6,942 nt of DNA from Actinomycetota bacterium (lineage in GTDB: Bacteria; Zhuqueibacterota; Zhuqueibacteria; Residuimicrobiales; Krinioviventaceae): positions 1-6,942 of the forward strand of contig JAACEJ010000187.1 of NCBI GenBank assembly GCA_011682565.1. Reading direction: 5' to 3'. Positions 4,378-6,942 of this stretch are shown here, one piece after another. The notes beneath the pieces were generated by a model. The model was not told the origin of the DNA. It ran no database searches and was given only the letters and a program-made list of their open reading frames with translations. Position 1 is the first letter of the stretch, and the number at the start of each line of letters is the position of its first letter. The position numbers and the translations under genes are program-made.

Positions 4378-6942
4378 TTATTCCTCCCATTCCGGAAACG
4401 CCACAATCGCATCCATATAATTATGTATCTTGTCCGTATGGCAATCCTCCTGCCAGACGCCGTATTGGAAATGGCGCGTCGATTCGCTGACCCGGCCATC
4501 GTCAAAGGTGGCGTACAGGCCATAATTCAGAGCCTGCCAGGCAATGCCCTTGAATTCATCGTCGCCGATAGCGGCAGAGTACATCGCCAAAACCGCTCCA
4601 TACGTGGACAACACCCCGCCCCAGGGATTTTTGTCATAGTCCTGCTCGCCGCACACCGGCACGCCATCGGTCACACTGGTGAAATTTGCATTGACGAAAT
4701 CGATGAGCGCCCTGGCGTGCTCCCGCCAGTCGGGATCGATGGCCTCTTTCTTTTCAATGAGATAGCGCGCCAGGTTCAGCGGCGCCCAGGCCGTGCGGTT
4801 GTTATCTTCTTCGTGGTCTTCAAAAAATTGCACCCACAACATGCCGTCGCTCTTAAGATTGGGAAGTTGATAATTTAAGATCCACTGCCATAACTTTTCC
4901 CTCGCCTCGTGAAACTCCTCGTAGCCCATGTCCAGCAATTCGTCGAACAGGCGCAGAATAAAGGACATGTTGCCGGAGACTTGGCCGCGGCCTTGTCCGG
5001 TGCGATAGTCGACGCGAAACGGCCAGGGCGAACGGCTGGCGTCCCCGTCGCGCATATTGGCGGCGAGAACGCGGGCGTTTTGCAGTGCTTGGTTCAAATA
5101 AGATTTTTCTTTCGTCTCCCGATAGAGCAGCGTCAGCGCATAGCCGGCAATGCCGGCCTTGTCCGGCTGCACTTCGTAGGGCAAATCACGCTGGCAACCG
5201 CAATCCGGCGGCTGTGGCACGGCGCCGGCCCAGCCGGTGGAACGGGAGAATCGGGGATATCTCCCCTCGTCCGGCGTGACCGCCTCTTTCACAAGATAGT
5301 CGCCCATATATCGCGCGAATCTCAACACTTTTGGGTTTTTCTTCCCGGTATAGCGATAATATTTCAGATAGGATATAATGCCCATACCGTTCTGCGTCGC
5401 CGGGATGAGCGTGGCCCAGTCGCGGAACAGCTTGTATTCGCCATCCATAAAAGTGTAATAGACAAAACGCGGGTAGCCCTTCTCAATGGGACAATTCAGG
5501 TACCAGTTCATCTCCCGTTCCATCGCGTCCCTCCACGACGTCCACGGCTGCAGGATGCCGTGTTCGTCGTAAACTGCTTTGTGCGAGCAGAGAATCTTGC
5601 CGCTATAGGTTTGCAGCTCTTTTTTGAGCGAAAGCTTTTTTCTGGGGAAGCGATAGACCTTCCACTCCGGAACGGCGTTGATGGCGTCGAGGAAATTGTG
5701 CACCACATCGGTGTGGCAGTCCTCCTGCCAACTGCCCTTTTTCCACCCTTTGGCGCCGCACAGCGCGGCCGGACCACCATCCGAATCGATAAAGTACTCG
5801 ACCCAATTTAAATTTCGGTAAGCGATCTCTTTGTATTCCTCGCCACCACCTGCGGCATAAAACATGGCCGCCACGCCGCCGAGCGTGGAACAGGCGCCGC
5901 CCCAGGGACGCTTGTCCACATCCTGTTCGCCCATCAATAACACGCCGTCCGGCTTTTCGATACCAAAGTGCTCGATGGCAAACCGGATGCATTTTTCCGC
6001 CAGCGCTTTCCAGTCGGGATCGAGCGCCTCTTTCTTTTCGATGAGATAGCGCGCCGTGTTCAGCGGCGCCCAGGAGTTGCGATTATCGACCGGAGACATG
6101 TCTTCGAAAAACTGCACCCACAGGCTGGCGTCGCGGCTTTCCGGTGCGGGAATCTGCACGTCGCGAATCCAGGCCCATAGCTCGTCGCGTGGTTTCCTGA
6201 ATCGGGTATAACCTTTTTCCAGCAACGCATCGAACAGGCGCAGGATGTAGACCATATTGCTGCTGCGTTCGCCCCAATATTGGCCGGTTACTGCGTCGAC
6301 CCGGAACGGCCAGGGCGAACGGGTGGCATCGCCCTGGCGCATGTTTTTCACCAGCACATCGGCGTTGTGAATGGCCTGGTCGAGATATTTCTGTTCTTTG
6401 GTGGCATCGTAAAGCAGAACCAGCGCATAGCCGGCAATGCCGCCTTTGTCCGGCTCGATGACATTTACGCCAAGCTTTTCATCGCCCTGGGCGCTGCGTG
6501 TGATGGGAAAATCCGTGTTATACCCGGTGGAGCGGGTGAACCGCGGATAGGCACCGTCATCCGGCGTCAGCGTTTCGTTAATCAAATAATCGCCCATCAG
6601 CCGCGCCATTTTTAATATTTTGGGATCGGCGCGACCGGTGTAATAGTAATATTTGATATAAGAAATGATGCCCATGCCGAGCTGGGTGCAGGGGATAGTA
6701 TCGGTGCGATAGGGTTTGTAATTTTCATCCATAAAAGTCGTGTAAATGAACACCGGATAGCCGTGTTTACCGATGGGACAATTCAGGTACCAGTCCATTT
6801 CCTTGCGCAGCGCCCATGTCCACGGCGTCCAGGGCAGCAGCTTGCCGTTTCCGTTATACACGGCTTTGTGGAAACCGATTTTTTGCGGCAGCGTGGTTCC
6901 TCGCTCTTTTGCCGGACTGATGCCGGGCAGAAGGAACAATAA
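4378..6942 (-). CDS. Two-domain alpha-helical barrel protein (six-hairpin glycosidase-like), 5'-truncated by the window edge
   Basis: The frame is open to the window edge: the codon before the TTG at 6939-6937 is TTA, and the first residues read LLFLLPGISPAKERG, the tail of a signal peptide whose start lies outside. At least 854 codons are present. Numbered from the TTG, residues about 20-428 and 449-853 are two copies of one domain joined by a basic linker (RFPRKKLSLKKELQ). Both share HKAVY, PWTxW, WYLNCPI, a TFMD motif, GMGIISYxKYYxYTG, PRFxRSTG, PDKxGIAGYALxLLY, RSPWPFRVD, LWVQFFED, RYLIEKKEA, GEQDxDKxPWGG and WQEDCHTD. Evenly spaced amphipathic helices with aromatic and acidic motifs resemble (alpha/alpha)6-barrel carbohydrate-active proteins (six-hairpin glycosidases, some polysaccharide lyases and epimerases). 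I do not recognise the exact family; catalytic residues cannot be assigned, though the conserved Asp/Glu of GEQD and QEDCHTD are candidates. The stop is TAA at 4380-4378. It is separated by 467 bases from the next gene on the same strand, so it is probably a separate transcription unit. Confidence 0.88.
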   Translation of the reverse strand, partial: LLFLLPGISPAKERGTTLPQKIGFHKAVYNGNGKLLPWTPWTWALRKEMDWYLNCPIGKHGYPVFIYTTFMDENYKPYRTDTIPCTQLGMGIISYIKYYYYTGRADPKILKMARLMGDYLINETLTPDDGAYPRFTRSTGYNTDFPITRSAQGDEKLGVNVIEPDKGGIAGYALVLLYDATKEQKYLDQAIHNADVLVKNMRQGDATRSPWPFRVDAVTGQYWGERSSNMVYILRLFDALLEKGYTRFRKPRDELWAWIRDVQIPAPESRDASLWVQFFEDMSPVDNRNSWAPLNTARYLIEKKEALDPDWKALAEKCIRFAIEHFGIEKPDGVLLMGEQDVDKRPWGGACSTLGGVAAMFYAAGGGEEYKEIAYRNLNWVEYFIDSDGGPAALCGAKGWKKGSWQEDCHTDVVHNFLDAINAVPEWKVYRFPRKKLSLKKELQTYSGKILCSHKAVYDEHGILQPWTSWRDAMEREMNWYLNCPIEKGYPRFVYYTFMDGEYKLFRDWATLIPATQNGMGIISYLKYYRYTGKKNPKVLRFARYMGDYLVKEAVTPDEGRYPRFSRSTGWAGAVPQPPDCGCQRDLPYEVQPDKAGIAGYALTLLYRETKEKSYLNQALQNARVLAANMRDGDASRSPWPFRVDYRTGQGRGQVSGNMSFILRLFDELLDMGYEEFHEAREKLWQWILNYQLPNLKSDGMLWVQFFEDHEEDNNRTAWAPLNLARYLIEKKEAIDPDWREHARALIDFVNANFTSVTDGVPVCGEQDYDKNPWGGVLSTYGAVLAMYSAAIGDDEFKGIAWQALNYGLYATFDDGRVSESTRHFQYGVWQEDCHTDKIHNYMDAIVAFPEWEE
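4387..5583 (-). repeat. Internal duplication, copy 2 (C-terminal barrel domain)
   Basis: The second copy of the barrel domain follows copy 1 in the same reading frame after a short basic linker, with no signal peptide of its own. Its offset from copy 1 is 429 codons at the start and 425 at the end, so there are only small indels. The loop after RSTG differs and carries two cysteines close together (PPDCGCQRD, codons near 5202-5194) that copy 1 lacks. All the shared motifs, including GEQDYDKNPWGG and WQEDCHTD, are kept, so both halves may be functional. Confidence 0.93.
5662..6870 (-). repeat. Internal duplication, copy 1 (N-terminal barrel domain)
   Basis: This copy runs from the HKAVY motif to the WQEDCHTD...VPEW motif and is matched at a distance of about 1.28 kb by copy 2. 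In the first 55 residues about 33 are identical by hand alignment. Some stretches are nearly identical as DNA: 6773-6794 is identical to 5486-5507 (22 bases), and 6026-6074 matches 4742-4790 at 46 of 49 positions. The main divergence is after RSTG, where this copy has a Cys-free loop (NTDFPITRSAQGDEKLGVN). Confidence 0.93.

Noticed and set aside
4909..5811. Plus-strand open frame of 300 codons
   Set aside because: It is antisense to the duplicated barrel gene, shows no recognisable motifs and is broken in the equivalent part of the other copy.
4742..6794. CRISPR-like direct repeats
   Set aside because: The repeated DNA is in-frame domain duplication with about 1.28 kb period, not short regularly spaced repeats.

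Overview
The window holds three genes, all on the minus strand, and all apparently encoding exported proteins. Read in the direction of transcription they are: (1) a 5'-truncated gene (4378-6942) for a large protein made of two tandem copies of one helical-barrel domain; (2) a lipoprotein of the PhoPQ-activated pathogenicity-related (PqaA-like) alpha/beta-hydrolase family (2468-3910); (3) a protein of Asp-box (BNR/sortilin-type) beta-propeller repeats ending in a Por/type IX secretion or FlgD-like C-terminal module (187-2463). There are no RNA genes, CRISPR arrays or intact insertion sequences that I can see.

Organism: the C-terminal module of gene 3, with its YQNFPNPF start and KKMLVF end, is typical of the FCB superphylum. 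Together with the mid-range GC and the PqaA-like lipoprotein it suggests a Calditrichota, KSB1, Ignavibacteria or similar lineage, probably a metagenomic contig. This is an inference from family distribution and not a placement.

Layout: 1-186 is downstream of gene 3 and shows no gene. Genes 2 and 3 are 4 bases apart (if gene 3 starts at 2463) and look like a two-gene operon. A good sigma-70-type promoter at 3946-3974 and a well-spaced Shine-Dalgarno precede gene 2. The 467-base gap 3911-4377 separates this operon from the upstream gene. It contains the promoter, a perfect 7-bp palindrome just upstream of it, a 194-bp segment bounded by 24-bp imperfect inverted repeats (a probable MITE or insertion-sequence remnant) with an internal hairpin, and small hairpins after the stop of the upstream gene.

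Working together: all three products appear to act outside the cytoplasm. The barrel protein resembles carbohydrate-active six-hairpin proteins, the lipoprotein is a likely hydrolase, and the propeller protein is probably displayed or secreted. A role in extracellular polymer or glycan processing is plausible but not demonstrated; no transporter, regulator or recognised carbohydrate enzyme is in the window to fix a substrate. The most notable points are the in-protein duplication with patches of near-identical DNA, the 14-fold repeat register of the propeller protein, and an apparent ATA codon exactly where the signal peptide of that protein should start.
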